Assembly: GCA_031273185.1 (NCBI GenBank)
Contig: JAISSG010000046.1
Coordinates: 1-7,196 of the forward strand
Reading direction: 5' to 3'
Length of the DNA: 7,196 nt
Source: Treponema sp.
GTDB taxonomy: Bacteria > Spirochaetota > Spirochaetia > Treponematales > Breznakiellaceae
Part shown: positions 5,208-7,196 of the stretch, in pieces
How positions within the stretch are numbered: the first letter of the stretch is position 1
Layout of the letters: each line of letters begins with the position of its first letter
The notes under the pieces: model-generated
Seen by the model: the letters and a program-made list of their open reading frames with translations, nothing else
Databases searched by the model: none
Told to the model about the DNA's origin: nothing
Program-made: the position numbers and the translations under genes

Positions 5208-6682
5208 GATGCAACTCCATCAAGGCCAAGGTAATGCTGATAAAGCCGCAGTCCAAGGGGCCAGTTGTTGCCGGCACCAAGGGTAAGGAAGAGGTCGCCG
5301 GGTTTCAGGATTTTTGCCAGCGGCTCGAACGCATCGCCGGGATCATCAACGTAATACACCGAATCAGCCTTGTCATTTCCAAGGCTTGTAACTTTTTCGT
5401 AAATCGACCTTCCGCTAATATTCCCGCCGAAGTTTTCACGCGCCGAGGCGTATATCTTGTGAAGAAAAAGCACGTTGGCAACGGCGAGCGATTGGGCAAA
5501 ATCGTCGAGCAGGGCGGCGGTTCTGCTGTAGGTGTGGGACATAAAACTGACCACCAGCCGCCTTGTAGGGAAAAAATCCCGCAGACCCTCCAGCGTCAGC
5601 TTGATCGCCGTGGGGTGATGCCCGTAATCATCCATGAAAATTATGCCACCGGCGTTGCCGATAATTTCCGACCGCCGTTTCGATCCCCTGAATTGTCCAA
5701 GCGCCGTTTCGACGGCAAGCCGCCGCTGATCGTTCCAGCCGCCCTGCGATGCGGGAGATTCCTTTCCCAGCAAAACCGAGGCAAGGGCAATGGCGGCGGT
5801 GGCGTTCAGCGCCTGATGGCGACCGGGAACGCACAGGCGAATAGCATCGGGAAAAGCGTTGATGGTGAACGCCGCGCTGTCGTTTTCCACCCGGTATGCG
5901 CTGATGCGGAAATCGCCATCGGCGGTAAAGCCGTAGGGGATAAGGGTAATGCCACGGTCATCCTGCCGTATCACCGAGGCGACCTCGGCGGCACCGGGAT
6001 CGTCGGCGCAGTAGATCAGCTCCCCGCCGGGGGGGATTAGGCGGCAGTATTCGACAAAGGCGTCGCGGATCGATTCGTAGGTTGGGAAATAATCCTGGTG
6101 ATCGCTTTCGACGGCGGTCAGCACAATGCGCTTGGGGTAGAAGGCAAGGAAATGACTGCGGTATTCGCAGGTTTCCGCAATGAAATATTTATTTCCCAAC
6201 GCAAGCGTTGAGCGCCCGTTGAAATTCGCCACGGCACTGCCAACCAAAATCTGCGCCGGAAGCCCCAGACTGCGTATCAGGCAGCCGCACATTGCGGTGG
6301 TGGTTGTCTTGCCGTGAACGCCGGTAATGCCGGTAGAATCGAAAAGGGCGGAATACATCCCCAGCGCATCGGGGTATTTTTCAATGGGGATGGATTTCCG
6401 GCGGGCCTCGGCAAGTTCCGCGTTGGCCTCCTCGCTGTAGGCGGCGGAATGGATCACCAGATCAACATCATCGCCGATATGCGCCGGATCAAAACACTCA
6501 TGGTAGGGGATGCCGAGTTCCTTGAGGATGGCATCGGTATAAAAGACCTCCGGCGTGTCCGAGCCGGATGCTGTAATGCCCATTGAGTGCATCAGCTCGG
6601 CAAGGGCGCAGACCCCGGTTCCCTTGATGCCGACAAAGTAGACGGAAGCACCGGGGCGAAGGAGGTCGGAAACGGATACCAT
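5204..6682 (-). CDS. murC: UDP-N-acetylmuramate--L-alanine ligase (MurC)
   Basis: MurC joins L-alanine to UDP-MurNAc using ATP, the first step of stem-peptide assembly in the cytosol. The 492-residue protein has all three Mur-ligase domains: an N-terminal Rossmann motif VYFVGIKGTG (14-23) and VIHSAA (76-81); a central ATP domain with GVHGKTTTT (121-129), ETCEYRSHFL (170-179), VESDHQDYF (191-199) and VPGRHQALNATAAIA (285-299); and a C-terminal domain with GSKRRSE (333-339), DDYGHHPTAIKLTL (351-364), SHTYSRT (382-388) and LTLGAGNNW (466-474). ETCEY replaces the usual AE-DESD; related ACEY-type MurC proteins occur in clostridia. The related ligase Mpl is less likely. ATG at 6682 lies 8 bp after the pseudouridine synthase stop, without a clear Shine-Dalgarno. 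The stop overlaps the yicC start. Confidence 0.94.
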   Translation of the reverse strand: MVSVSDLLRPGASVYFVGIKGTGVCALAELMHSMGITASGSDTPEVFYTDAILKELGIPYHECFDPAHIGDDVDLVIHSAAYSEEANAELAEARRKSIPIEKYPDALGMYSALFDSTGITGVHGKTTTTAMCGCLIRSLGLPAQILVGSAVANFNGRSTLALGNKYFIAETCEYRSHFLAFYPKRIVLTAVESDHQDYFPTYESIRDAFVEYCRLIPPGGELIYCADDPGAAEVASVIRQDDRGITLIPYGFTADGDFRISAYRVENDSAAFTINAFPDAIRLCVPGRHQALNATAAIALASVLLGKESPASQGGWNDQRRLAVETALGQFRGSKRRSEIIGNAGGIIFMDDYGHHPTAIKLTLEGLRDFFPTRRLVVSFMSHTYSRTAALLDDFAQSLAVANVLFLHKIYASARENFGGNISGRSIYEKVTSLGNDKADSVYYVDDPGDAFEPLAKILKPGDLFLTLGAGNNWPLGLRLYQHYLGLDGVAS

Positions 6683-6690
6683 GCTTATTT

Positions 6691-7196
6691 TTACAATGAA
6701 TTTTCGGACATTTCAAGCGGAGCGATACGGTATTCCCTGGGCTCGCCGCTGTGGGGATCGGGAAAGACGAGGGCGGTTGACCGCAGGGCAAGGAAGCCGA
6801 CGGCTGAACTCTGCCCATACAGGGGGTCGTTCAGCACCGGGCAGCCTATCCATGCAAGATGGCAGCGAAGCTGGTGGCGAAAACCCCGCCGGAGTTTTGC
6901 GGTAAAACTATACAATTCGCCCGCAGTTGAAAAACCGGCAATCTCGGTACGGTAATAGCCGCCCTTATCCTTCGCAATTTCATTATGATGCTTGTCTTCG
7001 CCTATCAGCGGGCGAACCTGTTTTCTGCCGGGACCAAAAGGTCGAAAAAAACTCTCGATGGCGAAACTTTGTCCGCCCAGAGGCGTTGCCGGAAAACTGA
7101 AGGGCGGCGGCGGGAAAGAAGCGGGAACCTCGGCCTTTTGGCAGATTGCGCTGTACTCTTTGACAAAGACCCCCTCGTCCTGCAACGCCATAAGCC
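6691..7196 (-). CDS. RluA-family RNA pseudouridine synthase, C-terminal part (5' end cut by window edge)
   Basis: RluA-family enzymes isomerise specific uridines to pseudouridine in rRNA or tRNA. About 167 residues are visible and the frame is still open at the right edge, so the Met at 7191 is probably internal. Counting from it, VFVKEYSAI (8-16) corresponds to the family's K-Y-A strand, and RRGFRHQLRCHL (101-112) plus NDPLYG (121-126) form the conserved (R)TGR-HQIR-HL...GD--YG substrate-binding block. The catalytic HRLD motif should lie upstream, outside the window. Between them, residues about 24-60 form a Pro/Gly/Phe-rich insertion (PPPPF, RPFGPGRKQVRPL). Which RNA site is modified cannot be told. 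murC follows after 8 bp, so the gene is probably in the same transcript. Confidence 0.88.
   Translation of the reverse strand, partial: LMALQDEGVFVKEYSAICQKAEVPASFPPPPFSFPATPLGGQSFAIESFFRPFGPGRKQVRPLIGEDKHHNEIAKDKGGYYRTEIAGFSTAGELYSFTAKLRRGFRHQLRCHLAWIGCPVLNDPLYGQSSAVGFLALRSTALVFPDPHSGEPREYRIAPLEMSENSL

Noticed and set aside
5234..6040. Plus-strand open frame of 268 codons opposite murC
   Set aside because: It is antisense to clear MurC domains and shows no recognisable fold or ribosome site.

Overview
The window looks like part of a Treponema-type spirochaete chromosome. It has moderately high GC, a tightly packed minus-strand block murC - yicC - cytidylate kinase-like - mutY-like, a MutY homologue without the iron-sulfur cluster ligands, and a lipoprotein-like leader that fits only a relaxed lipobox. 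The assignment rests on protein style and gene neighbourhood, not on a search, so treat it as probable. All intact genes read on the minus strand, right to left.

Right block (7196 down to 2979): the end of an RluA-family pseudouridine synthase (cut by the window edge), murC (peptidoglycan precursor ligase), a YicC-family endoribonuclease, a cytidylate-kinase-like P-loop protein and a short MutY-like adenine glycosylase. Spacings are 8 bp, an ATGA overlap, 0 bp and 15 bp, so this is very probably one transcription unit mixing RNA modification and decay, nucleotide metabolism, cell-wall synthesis and DNA repair.

Middle block (2978 down to 1911): about 1.07 kb without an intact gene. It is a graveyard of mobile DNA. 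From right to left it holds the 3' part of a tRNA-Gly(TCC) gene overlapping the mutY stop by 2 bp, a 27-nt near-perfect palindrome, the C-terminal tail of an IS3-type transposase, the remains of a run of small plus-strand genes with good ribosome binding sites (one with a 1-nt insertion and a nonsense codon), and a frameshifted VapC-type PIN toxin with a possible antitoxin tail. The simplest reading is the decayed right end of an integrative element that entered a tRNA-Gly gene.

Left block (1910 down to 1): murB (UDP-N-acetylenolpyruvoylglucosamine reductase), then, 32 bp on, a glycoside hydrolase family 18 protein with a lipoprotein-like leader, cut by the left edge. A near-consensus promoter between them puts the predicted transcript start almost on the GTG codon, suggesting a leaderless mRNA. 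murB and murC make consecutive products of the UDP-MurNAc pathway (MurB makes UDP-MurNAc, MurC adds L-Ala) and are separated here by the decayed island.

I found no CRISPR array, rRNA, complete tRNA or convincing new defence system. The most interesting signals are the tRNA scar with its decayed cargo, the leaderless-looking GH18 gene, and active-site deviations in the MutY-like and kinase-like proteins.
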